A DNA stretch of 11,937 bases from an uncultured delta proteobacterium (GTDB lineage: Bacteria; RBG-13-61-14; DRUE01). Each line of letters opens with the position of its first letter. The stretch's first letter is position 1. Below are positions 5,256-11,937 of this stretch, one piece after another. Made by a program: the position numbers and the translations under genes. Location: the NCBI GenBank assembly GCA_903897985.1, contig CAIUDS010000645.1:1-11937 (forward strand), read 5' to 3'. The notes beneath the pieces were generated by a model. It ran no database searches. It was not told the DNA's origin and saw only the letters and a list, made by a program, of their open reading frames with translations.

Positions 5256-5672
5256 ATGGCCAAACGCGTTACCGGATTGGTGATCGTCCTGCTCGGGATG
5301 CTATTGGCGCTGACGCCTTGGTATATTTTCCCGGTATGCGGCAAGGGCCGGCATGCCTCGAAAGACGGGAACCTGGCGGCGCATCATGGCTGCGCGAACA
5401 CGCTCAAGGCCGAAACCGCGCTGGGACTCCTGGCCATTGCGCTCGGATTGATCGCGCTCATGCGGCCGACGCGCAAGGTCCTTTTCTCAGCCTCCTGCGG
5501 GCTCATCGTCCTGTCCGGGTTCGTGGTTTTGTTCCCGCTCCAGATCACCGGGCTGTGCCTGAACACGGCCATGCCCTGCCGGACCGGCACCTTGCCCGGC
5601 CTGGTCACGCTCGCGATTTTGATGGCATTGGTCTCGGTCATGGGACTGATCCAGGCGCGCAGTCTCAAATGA
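5256..5672 (+). CDS. DUF4418 family membrane protein
   Basis: A 138-residue integral membrane protein with four hydrophobic segments (about 5-24, 54-69, 77-96 and 113-133). It matches DUF4418: an N-terminal helix ending in TPWYIFPVC (20-28), a cysteine-bearing loop before AETALGLLAIALG (52-64), and the hallmark GLCLNTAMPCRTGTLPG (99-115) with Cys101 and Cys108 before the last helix. The loop cysteines (C28, C46, C101, C108) could bind metal or form disulfides, but the family has no established function. Members often sit beside FtsX-like ABC permeases, as here: its TGA overlaps the ATG of the next gene (ATGA, 5669-5672), showing translational coupling. The start has no good ribosome site; the promoter at 5220-5248 places the transcript start on the ATG. 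Confidence 0.82.
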   Translation: MAKRVTGLVIVLLGMLLALTPWYIFPVCGKGRHASKDGNLAAHHGCANTLKAETALGLLAIALGLIALMRPTRKVLFSASCGLIVLSGFVVLFPLQITGLCLNTAMPCRTGTLPGLVTLAILMALVSVMGLIQARSLK

Positions 5673-6886
5673 GCCGGCTCTGGATTCTTTCGCTGGCCTC
5701 GAAGAATATCCGGGCGCGGCCCTTCCGTAACGCGATCCTGGTCGCAGCCGTGGCCGCGGTGGCGGGGATGCAGGTTTCCGGGGCCTTGCTCGAGCGCGCG
5801 AGCCGGCGCAGCCTCGAACTCGGGATCAGGCGCCTGGGCGCGGACCTGGTCGCGGTCCCGTTCGGCGCGGACGAGGCCCTGACCCGGTCCTATCTCACCG
5901 GCGACGCCGCGACTTTTTACATGGACCGATCGGTCCGGGAAAAAATCGCGGGTTTTCCCTTTGTGGCTCAGACCTCGAGCCAGCTTTTCCTCAAGTCGCT
6001 ATCCAACGCGGGCTGCTGTTCGCTTTGGAACATTTATTTGGTGGGGTTCGAGCCGGAGAGCGATTTCGCGATCCGGCCCTGGCTGGCCGACCATCCGGAG
6101 CGGCCGCTGGGAACCGACGAGGCGCTGGTGGGCGCGGCCATCGGGGTCGAGCCCGGGGGCGCGCTTAAATTTTTCGGGCATGACTTCCGCGTGGCCGGGA
6201 CGCTGAGCAAGACCGGCATGGGCCTGGATAGCGCGGTGTTCATCCCGCTCGAAACCGCATACCTCATGGCGAAAGAGTCCGCGTCCAAAGCGCAGAAAGC
6301 GCTCGAGATCTCGCCGGACCGGATTTCCGCGGTGCTGATCAAACTGAAGCCCGAGGGAAAAGGCGGGCTCCCCGCGTATAAAGCCGCGTTCGAACTCGAA
6401 AAGGCCCTGCCCGAGATTAGCATGGTCCAGCCCGACGACCTGGCGGTAAAAACCCGCAACAACCTGAGCGCCGCCCTCGCGGGCCTGCGCTCCGCCGGCT
6501 ATGTCATCTGGCCGGTGACCGCGGCCCTGATCGCGCTGGTGTTCGCCCTGGCCGCCAACGAGCGCAAGCGCGAGCTCGGGATCATGCGCTCGGTCGGCGC
6601 CTCCCGCGGTTTTGTTTTCCGCATGATTATCATGGAAGCCCTGATCATTACCGCCATGGGCGCGGTCCTCGGCCTTTTAGTCTCGATCGGGATCATCCTG
6701 GGATTTTCCGGCCTGATCGCGGCGCGGCTCTCAATCCCTTTTCTCGCGCCGCCCGTATCGGAGCTCTTCCTGCTCGCGGCCGCGGCGCTTATCCTGGCCA
6801 TGCTCACCGGGGCGGTGGCCGCATTTTTTCCGGCGTTCAAGGCCGCCCGCATGGCGCCGGCCGAGGCGCGGAAACAGGGCGAATAA
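5669..6886 (+). CDS. ABC transporter permease, FtsX/MacB type
   Basis: A 405-residue permease. The frame is open further upstream, but the start at 5669 is chosen because its ATG overlaps the stop of the DUF4418 gene and because SRLWILSLASKNIRARPFRN followed by a membrane helix (about 21-41) is the usual N-terminus of this family. A large extracytoplasmic MacB-like domain follows (about 42-270) and includes NAGCCSLWNIYLVGFEPESDF (roughly 113-133, vicinal Cys116 and Cys117). The C-terminal FtsX domain has three helices (about 277-297, 322-350, 366-388) and the signature NERKRELGIMRSVGAS (297-312). Such permeases work with a cytoplasmic LolD/MacB-type ATPase in transport or mechanotransmission across the membrane. 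No ATPase gene follows; the next gene is convergent. The substrate is unknown. Confidence 0.87.
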   Translation: MSRLWILSLASKNIRARPFRNAILVAAVAAVAGMQVSGALLERASRRSLELGIRRLGADLVAVPFGADEALTRSYLTGDAATFYMDRSVREKIAGFPFVAQTSSQLFLKSLSNAGCCSLWNIYLVGFEPESDFAIRPWLADHPERPLGTDEALVGAAIGVEPGGALKFFGHDFRVAGTLSKTGMGLDSAVFIPLETAYLMAKESASKAQKALEISPDRISAVLIKLKPEGKGGLPAYKAAFELEKALPEISMVQPDDLAVKTRNNLSAALAGLRSAGYVIWPVTAALIALVFALAANERKRELGIMRSVGASRGFVFRMIIMEALIITAMGAVLGLLVSIGIILGFSGLIAARLSIPFLAPPVSELFLLAAAALILAMLTGAVAAFFPAFKAARMAPAEARKQGE

Positions 6887-7903
6887 TTATTTTCCGCCTT
6901 CGGCCAAGCCCAACAGGTATCCGGCCAGCCAGACCTTGAGCGCGGTGTCCGCGGCCAGCGCGCGGCCGGCAGCTTCCGGATCCTGATCCGCCAGCGCTTG
7001 CGCGGACGCGAGCATGACCGCCTCGTTGATGACGAGGAACTCCGCGCTGATCTCGAGCAGCGATGAGTATGACTCCGGGCTGAACTCCGGTTTCGACAAA
7101 ATATTTTTCCAGACCCCGGCGCCCCTTGCTTGCGAGACCCGAAGCTCTCCGGCAATCCGGGCCGAGATCGGCTCCCAGTTGGGGGCCGGCGGATGGGCGA
7201 GTTTTTCCCTGACCGGCATCAGCCCCTGCATCGGCGCGAGGTCCACCCCGGAATATCGGCAATCGAGAAATTCTCCGCATGAGAAAAAAGCAGGATCCAC
7301 CTGCGATCCCGCGGGCGGATGTTTGAGGATTTCCTCCAGATACCCCCGGTTGTAGCCGTAGCTTTGCGCGAGCAGGTCAAAAGCCCGGTCCAGGTTCTGG
7401 AGCTTCTGCGCGCCGGTTCCGGTTTCGATCAGCTTGATCCGCTTGCGGCACTTGGCCGCGAGGTAATGGAGGACCGGACTCCGGATGGCGCGGAGCAGGC
7501 CGGCCGGGCCGATGCCACCGCCCTGGTCGCTTTTCATTATGTGGTTGAGCCAGATGCCGCCGTCGAAGCCGGACCAGTAGAGCAGCCCCAAATCTCCCGG
7601 CAGATTTTTTTCCGGCGCCGCGCCATTCAGAATGCCGGTAAAAATTTCCGTGGGCAGGCAGGCGAACATGAAATCCTCGGCTGAAGCCTGATCGCCTTTC
7701 TTCAGGCGGTATGCTTCGGCCATGGCCTGGGCGCGGCCGGGGTCCAGGGACAGGACTCCCGAGACATACCCGGGCAATGGCGGCGGCGCCGGCAACTCGA
7801 TCGAACCCGCTCCGAGCCAGAGCGGCGCGAGCAGGACCGGCAGGATCAAGCAACCGTAGGTATTTTTCCAAACCCGCATGTCTATTCTCAATTCCGCGGT
7901 CAT
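6887..7903 (-). CDS. exported protein of unknown function
   Basis: I do not recognise this 338-residue protein. An N-terminal export signal is clear: RVWKNTYG then a hydrophobic run (CLILPVLLAPLWLGAG, 18-33) and a Pro-rich segment (ELPAPPPLP, 36-44). The rest is predicted mostly alpha-helical and contains Cys82, Cys152, Cys209 and Cys215; the last two (FFSCGEFLDC) could form a disulfide. The start is uncertain. ATG at 7903 is 7-8 bases from a good -10 box and would be leaderless; ATG at 7879 (residue 9) gives a more compact signal peptide. Neither has a strong Shine-Dalgarno. Its TAA (6889-6887) abuts the TAA of the permease (6884-6886) with no gap, so the two convergent genes share no space for a dedicated terminator. 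High coding quality and a separate promoter support a real gene. Confidence 0.7.
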   Translation of the reverse strand: MTAELRIDMRVWKNTYGCLILPVLLAPLWLGAGSIELPAPPPLPGYVSGVLSLDPGRAQAMAEAYRLKKGDQASAEDFMFACLPTEIFTGILNGAAPEKNLPGDLGLLYWSGFDGGIWLNHIMKSDQGGGIGPAGLLRAIRSPVLHYLAAKCRKRIKLIETGTGAQKLQNLDRAFDLLAQSYGYNRGYLEEILKHPPAGSQVDPAFFSCGEFLDCRYSGVDLAPMQGLMPVREKLAHPPAPNWEPISARIAGELRVSQARGAGVWKNILSKPEFSPESYSSLLEISAEFLVINEAVMLASAQALADQDPEAAGRALAADTALKVWLAGYLLGLAEGGK

Positions 7904-7910
7904 CCGGATA

Positions 7911-7939
7911 TTAATATCTCATTCGAGATGCGGAGTCAA
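7911..7939 (-). promoter_or_regulatory. promoter candidate for the exported unknown protein
   Basis: On the minus strand TTGACT (7939-7934) and TATTAA (7916-7911) are separated by 17 bp. Transcription would start near 7904-7903, at the first ATG. The -10 box lies inside a perfect 12-bp palindrome GATATTAATATC (7907-7918), which could also be an operator. Confidence 0.45.
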
Positions 7940-7968
7940 TGACGCGGACCGGGCAGTTGTGCTAAAAT
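7939..7968 (+). promoter_or_regulatory. weak promoter candidate for the LDI-like gene
   Basis: TAAAAT (7963-7968) is a fair -10 box. ATGACG (7939-7944) at 18 bp is a weak -35 box. It overlaps the divergent promoter of the minus-strand gene, so the two would compete. The leader would be about 20 nt and include AAGGAGG (7985-7991), five bases before the ATG. Confidence 0.35.
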
Positions 7969-7996
7969 AATCACCACCAATTTCAAGGAGGCTGGG

Positions 7997-9586
7997 ATGA
8001 AGTTTAAAAAAAGGACGGCGGTCGTGATCGTGGCCTTGATCGGTTTCCCGGGTCTGCTTTTGGCGCAGGGATCGAAAGTCACTCTGGGCAACCGGACCAT
8101 TGACCCCGGCCAATATCCAATCATCGCGGACAAGGAGATGGGGCAACTGCGCTGGGTGCTCGAGATCGCCAACCAGCCGCTCGATGATTTCACCCACCTC
8201 GAGGGCAAGGACCAATTGGGCATGACTTCCTATCGCTATGCCATCGCGTTTGGAACCTATTTCCTCGCGCTCGAGCAATACCACAAGCTGCCGGCCTGGT
8301 CCGAGGCGCTGCAGCCGGCCCTGGACCGCTATGTTCAGAAGATGATCCGGAAGCCGGTCTGGGAATTCTGGGCCGAGATCAGCCCGGGCGTGCCCGCGCT
8401 CGAGCCGAAAATGAACAAGCCTTATCCGGTGGCTCACGACCCGGTCGGAGACAAGAACATCATGTATTCGGGGCATGTCGGCCACATGATCAACCTTTAC
8501 GAAATGCTCTACCGCGATTTCAAGTGGGACCAGCCCGGCGCGATCGTGTTCGCCTGGAGCGAGAAGGAACAATATGTCTATGACAACCACTCGCTCGAGC
8601 GGGTGATGTATGAGCAGATGAAGAACAATTCCTACCACGCCATCTGCTGCGAGCCCAACGCGGTGTTCCCGGAATGCAACCAGCACCCCGTGCTCAGCTT
8701 TCTGCTCTACGACCACACCCACGGGACCAAACTTTCCGAAGTCAACGCGCAGTTCCTCGATTTCTTCCTCGCCAAGAAAATGATCAGCCCGGACACCCAT
8801 GAGACCGCCATGCTTTACCTGGTCAAGCAGGACACCGTGGTCGAGCAGAAAAACCCGCGCTACGGGAACCTGGTGGACCTGGCGCTCGCGCCCGCGATCT
8901 CGCTCCATGTGGCCACGCTCGAATCGCCGAGCGCGGACGGCTGGACCGGGACCTTTATGCACGCCTGGCAGCCCGAGTATATCGAGCGCCAGTATCCTTA
9001 TTGGAAACAGCGCTGGCTGGTCGGGAAGCAGCCCGAAGTCGCCAGGCTCAAAAACGAGAACTGGGAGCCGCTGATCAGTTATGGGTTCTTCACCATGCTG
9101 GCGAGCGAAATGGGCGACTATGAAACGAGGGACCGTTTGCTCAACTTCGCCGACCGACAATACCAGCCGGTCGCGCAGAACGGCACCTATCACTATCCCT
9201 ACAACCCCGATCGCGGCTGCACCAACCTGACCGACAAGCTCCTGGCTTTTGCGCGCGCCGATCCCAAAAACGGCCTGTGGGAGCTGCACAACCGGCCCTT
9301 TGCGAAGGAGCATTTTTCGCAGCCGAAAATCAGCGGCGTGGACTTTCCCAAGGCGCTCATCCTTAGAGCGATCTATGATCCGGCCAAAGCCGCGCTGATC
9401 GTCTCCACCGAAGGCGGGACCGCCAAGACCGGATCAACCGGTTTTGAAATGCGCCAACTCGATTCGGCGAAAACCTATCGCTTGTTCCTGGATGGAAAAG
9501 AAATCGAAAAGTATTCCGGCAAGAGCCAGATCAGCGTGAAAGTGAGCCTGGACCAAAAGCACGACCTGGTGCTGGCCGCGGAATAA
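7997..9586 (+). CDS. exported linalool dehydratase/isomerase-like protein
   Basis: A 529-residue protein with a Sec signal peptide (KFKK then a hydrophobic run, cleavage probably near residues 23-25). The body resembles the linalool dehydratase/isomerase (LDI) family, an alpha/alpha-barrel: DQLGMTSYRYAIAFG (72-86), IMYSGHVGHMINLYEMLY (155-172), and CCEPNAVFPECNQHP (217-231), in which C218 and C227 are nine residues apart like the catalytic Cys171/Cys180 pair described for Castellaniella LDI. D72 with Y79, and H160 or H163, are candidates for the other active-site residues. LDI acts in the periplasm on monoterpene alcohols; most homologues have unknown substrates, so linalool should not be assumed. 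The C-terminus (about 460-529) adds a beta-rich segment ending near the stop, and the protein is longer than Castellaniella LDI. Start set by AAGGAGG. It converges on the TauE/SafE operon with a 20-base gap. Confidence 0.78.
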   Translation: MKFKKRTAVVIVALIGFPGLLLAQGSKVTLGNRTIDPGQYPIIADKEMGQLRWVLEIANQPLDDFTHLEGKDQLGMTSYRYAIAFGTYFLALEQYHKLPAWSEALQPALDRYVQKMIRKPVWEFWAEISPGVPALEPKMNKPYPVAHDPVGDKNIMYSGHVGHMINLYEMLYRDFKWDQPGAIVFAWSEKEQYVYDNHSLERVMYEQMKNNSYHAICCEPNAVFPECNQHPVLSFLLYDHTHGTKLSEVNAQFLDFFLAKKMISPDTHETAMLYLVKQDTVVEQKNPRYGNLVDLALAPAISLHVATLESPSADGWTGTFMHAWQPEYIERQYPYWKQRWLVGKQPEVARLKNENWEPLISYGFFTMLASEMGDYETRDRLLNFADRQYQPVAQNGTYHYPYNPDRGCTNLTDKLLAFARADPKNGLWELHNRPFAKEHFSQPKISGVDFPKALILRAIYDPAKAALIVSTEGGTAKTGSTGFEMRQLDSAKTYRLFLDGKEIEKYSGKSQISVKVSLDQKHDLVLAAE

Positions 9587-9606
9587 GAAGAGTCGGCTCG
9601 CGGCGG

Positions 9607-10338
9607 TCAGCCGTGGACGAGGAACGCGATCCCGGTGATGAGCAGGACGACTTGAACCGCGACGCGGAAGGCGAATTCATTGACCCGGGGATGGAGGATT
9701 TCTCCGATGATGATTCCAACGACCAGGGCGGGAAGGAGCAGGCCGGCAAGTCGGAGGTCGGCGGGGGTGATGGATTTGGTGGCGGCGTAGCTCGCGATCA
9801 GGGCCGCGTTGAGGATGACCCAGAGCACGGGGATGGTCGCGCGGAACGGGGCCTTGTCCGGGATCTGGCGGCAGGCGTAATAGACGATCAAGGGGCCGCC
9901 GGTGCCGAAGATGCCGTGGACCACGCCGCCGGCGAGTAGGAACGCCATGCTGAGGGGCCAGGGCAGGGTGCGGGTGCGGCCGTGGGTGCGGTAAAGATTG
10001 ATGAGCTCGAGCGTGGCGATGAAGGTGATGAACGCGCCCATGATCAGTTTGAGCTGGCCGGCGCCGTAATGCGAAAAAATCCAGCGGCCGATGGGCAGGC
10101 CCAGGGCGGTCAGGGGCAAAATGCGGAGGAGCAGGATCCGCCATTGGATGTTCTGGTAATTGCGGAACACCATCCACAGGCTCAGGAGCAGCGACACAAT
10201 CACAACCGCCACCACCAGCTCCTTGATCGGCATGAGCGTCGAGCCGAGCGAAAGCGCGATCACGGAGCCGCCGAAGCCGGTGACCATTTCCGCCGCCTTG
10301 GCGAACACCACGATTAGCAGGAGTAAAGCCGTTTTCAT
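9607..10338 (-). CDS. TauE/SafE family membrane transporter
   Basis: A 243-residue polytopic membrane protein. It has the two pseudo-repeat signatures of the TauE/SafE (sulfite exporter-like) family: EMVTGFGGSVIALSLG (17-32) in the first helix and GGVVHGIFGTGGPLIVYY (137-154) in the second half. About seven to eight hydrophobic segments cover the chain (roughly 2-12, 20-36, 41-57, 68-84, 96-113, 129-153, 168-185, 197-213, 224-241). The family moves small anions such as sulfite, sulfoacetate or organosulfonates across the inner membrane, but substrates differ widely. It is the third gene of the minus-strand operon, 31 bases after the SRPBCC gene, with a weak AAAGGCAA ribosome site. A role in carboxylate or sulfonate movement linked to the acyl-CoA dehydrogenase is a guess from context. 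Confidence 0.87.
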   Translation of the reverse strand: MKTALLLLIVVFAKAAEMVTGFGGSVIALSLGSTLMPIKELVVAVVIVSLLLSLWMVFRNYQNIQWRILLLRILPLTALGLPIGRWIFSHYGAGQLKLIMGAFITFIATLELINLYRTHGRTRTLPWPLSMAFLLAGGVVHGIFGTGGPLIVYYACRQIPDKAPFRATIPVLWVILNAALIASYAATKSITPADLRLAGLLLPALVVGIIIGEILHPRVNEFAFRVAVQVVLLITGIAFLVHG

Positions 10339-10369
10339 GGTTTGCCTTTACCGGGTCTCGCCGGGACTA

Positions 10370-10996
10370 TCAGTCGTCCTTTTTCCAGGTCCCGTTGGAC
10401 TCGATCCGCTTCTGGACATTTTCCGCAACCGCGGGCAGGTCTTTCTTCTGGAGATATTCCTGGACAAAGCCGGGCATGGCGAGGCCGGTGTCCACCCGGG
10501 TGACCCCGTAAATGAACAGGGTCTCGCCGGCCGAGAGCGGTTCGAACCGGAAAAAGCCGGCGCTGTCCTTGATGTCGTGCGGCCGGGACTTGTCGATCTC
10601 GAAATCGATCCGGTAGTTCTTCGCGTCGATCTTGTACTTCATCACATACCGGATCGTCACCCAATAGAACTTGAACTCCTTCTGCACCAGCGCCAACCCG
10701 GGCTTCGAGTCGATCACCTGCGACACGGTCTTGCGCGGAAAATATTCGGCCTGCTTGTCAAACTGCGTGAAAATCTCCCAGCAGGTTGCGACCGGTTTCT
10801 TGATCAAGGCCATGGACTGGCCATACCCGCTGATTTTTCCATCGGTATCCGTGGTCTTGACGCTCTGGTAGATGATTTCGCCTTTTTTCAGCTTTTCCTT
10901 TTCCGCCGCGCTGAGTTTGTCGAATTCCCCGGACTTGAGCGTGAGCGGCGCGGCCGCAATTAAAAACATGAGCGCGCAGAGATAAATTTTTTTCAT
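10370..10996 (-). CDS. exported SRPBCC/START-like lipid-binding domain protein
   Basis: A 208-residue protein. The frame continues upstream into the neighbouring gene, but the start is set at MKKIYLCALMFLIAAAP because it begins a clear signal peptide, and GGAGAAG lies just upstream inside the end of the acyl-CoA dehydrogenase gene. The mature part (about 40-200) has the order of an SRPBCC (Bet v 1/START) fold: a first strand GYGQSMALIKKPVATCWEIFTQFDKQAEYFP (about 57-87, strand then helix pair), several strands (ALVQKEFKFYWVTIRYVMKY, YRIDFEID, GFFRFEPL, TLFIYGVTRV) and a C-terminal helix with EYLQKKDLPAVAENVQKRIE (180-199). Such domains bind hydrophobic ligands. It starts two bases after the stop of the acyl-CoA dehydrogenase gene, so the two are translationally linked. 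Confidence 0.75.
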   Translation of the reverse strand: MKKIYLCALMFLIAAAPLTLKSGEFDKLSAAEKEKLKKGEIIYQSVKTTDTDGKISGYGQSMALIKKPVATCWEIFTQFDKQAEYFPRKTVSQVIDSKPGLALVQKEFKFYWVTIRYVMKYKIDAKNYRIDFEIDKSRPHDIKDSAGFFRFEPLSAGETLFIYGVTRVDTGLAMPGFVQEYLQKKDLPAVAENVQKRIESNGTWKKDD

Positions 10997-10998
10997 GG

Positions 10999-11937
10999 CT
11001 AATACTTCTCCAGATAGGCCGCAGCCTTGAGGCTGAGGATTTCGTTGGTGCCGTCCATGATCCGGGTCAGCTGCGCGTCGCGCGCGAATTTTTCCAGCGG
11101 GTACTCCTTGGAGATGCCGTACCCGGCCAGGACTTGGACCATTTCGGAGGTCTGCTTGACGGCCTGGTTGGTGGCATAGACCTTGGCGGCCAGGCTCGTC
11201 TTGAGGTCGCCCGGGAATTTTAATTTGCTCAGCCAGCTGCCTTTCCACAAAAACGCGCGCGCCGATTCAATGGCCTGGAAGATTTCGAACAACTTGAGCG
11301 CGATCAACTGGTGCTGAGCGATGGGCTTGCCCCACTGCACGCGGCGCTGCGCATATTCGAGCGCGTTTTCATAAGCGGCGCGCATCAGCCCGACCGCCAG
11401 GTAACCGACGCCGAGGTTTCCGACCGTGATGATGGTATTGTGAAGCATGGGATACATCTCGCCGGGCGCAAAGATCATGTAATTCTCCGGGATTTCCACA
11501 TCCTCGAAAAACACCGGCGCCTGGTTCAGGACCCGCAAGCCGGTTTTATCCAACGCCTTTCCCCGGGACACGCCTTTGGCGTCGGCTGGCACGATGAACG
11601 CACCCGAGCCCTTGATCCCGAGCGCCGGGTCCACGCAGGCGAAAATGATGTAAACCTTGGCGATGCCGCCGTTGGAAACGAAATTGGACTTGGTGCCATT
11701 GATGATGTAACGGTCTCCTTTTTTAACCGCGTTGGTGAAATGGTGGATCTTGGGGTCGAGGTAATTGCTGCCGTCGGTGCCGACCTCCGGCTCGGAGCTG
11801 CCCCACGCGCTGATCAAGTTCGCTTGATCCTTTTGACAGAAAGGTATTACGTATTTTTCCATCAGTTCCTTGTTGCCGGCGGCGATGACCGCGATCAGCT
11901 GGTAGGCCACTCCGCCTGACATCAGGCTGGCCGCGAA
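10999..11937 (-). CDS. acyl-CoA dehydrogenase, N-terminus outside window
   Basis: The frame is open to the window edge and gives 312 residues (numbered from the first codon in view); about 70 N-terminal residues of a standard 380-residue family member are missing. The middle beta domain includes SAWGSSEPEVGTD (43-55), the counterpart of the flavin-binding TEPxAGSD motif, and YIINGTKSNFVSNG (77-90). The C-terminal helical domain includes RRVQWGKPIAQHQ (198-210) and YPLEKFARDAQLTRIMDGTNEI (279-300). Enzymes of this family use FAD to form the alpha,beta double bond of acyl-CoA thioesters and pass electrons to ETF. The catalytic base in the usual EGT motif is Asp295 here, and the alternative position used by isovaleryl-CoA dehydrogenase is a Gly, so substrate or chemistry may differ. 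It leads an operon with the SRPBCC and TauE/SafE genes. Confidence 0.92.
   Translation of the reverse strand, partial: FAASLMSGGVAYQLIAVIAAGNKELMEKYVIPFCQKDQANLISAWGSSEPEVGTDGSNYLDPKIHHFTNAVKKGDRYIINGTKSNFVSNGGIAKVYIIFACVDPALGIKGSGAFIVPADAKGVSRGKALDKTGLRVLNQAPVFFEDVEIPENYMIFAPGEMYPMLHNTIITVGNLGVGYLAVGLMRAAYENALEYAQRRVQWGKPIAQHQLIALKLFEIFQAIESARAFLWKGSWLSKLKFPGDLKTSLAAKVYATNQAVKQTSEMVQVLAGYGISKEYPLEKFARDAQLTRIMDGTNEILSLKAAAYLEKY

Noticed and set aside
5207..5668. N-terminal extension of the permease frame to 5207
   Set aside because: It overlaps the whole DUF4418 gene in another frame; the ATGA overlap and typical N-terminus fix the start at 5669.
7919..9313. A 464-codon open frame on the minus strand opposite the LDI-like gene
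   Set aside because: The plus-strand frame has a signal peptide, Shine-Dalgarno and a recognisable family. The minus frame has low-complexity Val/Arg/Gly-rich content typical of an antisense shadow in GC-rich DNA.
10160..10963. A 267-codon plus-strand frame opposite the TauE/SafE and SRPBCC genes
   Set aside because: It crosses two well-supported minus-strand genes and has no ribosome site or recognisable family.
10997..11248. N-terminal extension of the SRPBCC frame upstream to 11248
   Set aside because: The extension reads through the acyl-CoA dehydrogenase gene in another frame with Arg/Gln/Pro-rich shadow composition; the signal peptide starts at 10996.

Overview
The window looks like chromosomal DNA of a free-living Gram-negative bacterium, probably from a poorly cultivated phylum. 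Most genes are GC-rich, several products carry Sec signal peptides or a lipoprotein-like leader, and the intergenic DNA is full of short palindromic repeats. I cannot name the taxon from sequence alone.

Layout. (1) 2-103: C-terminal end of a ROK-family sugar kinase or repressor. (2) About 242-3953: a visibly AT-richer accessory block. It holds a small DUF2582-like winged-helix protein (380-580), an unrecognised 79-residue protein (717-956), and a 949-residue protein (1012-3861) that joins an Mrr-type PD-(D/E)XK nuclease domain to a STAND/AAA-like NTPase and a long tail of winged-helix-like modules. This architecture suggests a single-protein anti-phage or nucleic-acid surveillance system. The block is bracketed by two different palindromes, each present on both sides in inverted orientation and mirrored order (98-123 with 4049-4073; 221-241 with 3954-3974). 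(3) 4078-5079 (-): ribose-type sugar-binding lipoprotein. It converges on the ROK gene, so the block lies between two genes of probable sugar metabolism. (4) 5256-6886 (+): DUF4418 membrane protein and an FtsX/MacB-type ABC permease, overlapping by ATGA, with no ATPase gene in view. (5) 6887-7903 (-): exported protein of unknown function, ending base-to-base against the permease. (6) 7997-9586 (+): exported protein resembling linalool dehydratase/isomerase. (7) 9607-11937 (-): an operon of acyl-CoA dehydrogenase (cut by the window end), exported SRPBCC/START-like protein and TauE/SafE permease.

The most interesting items are the nuclease-STAND protein and its mirrored repeat boundaries, the LDI-like enzyme, an acyl-CoA dehydrogenase with Asp where the catalytic Glu usually sits, a cloverleaf-shaped intergenic repeat at 5166-5217, and two promoters placed so that transcription would start at or next to the start codon (leaderless mRNAs). 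All functional statements come from motif reading; no database search was possible.
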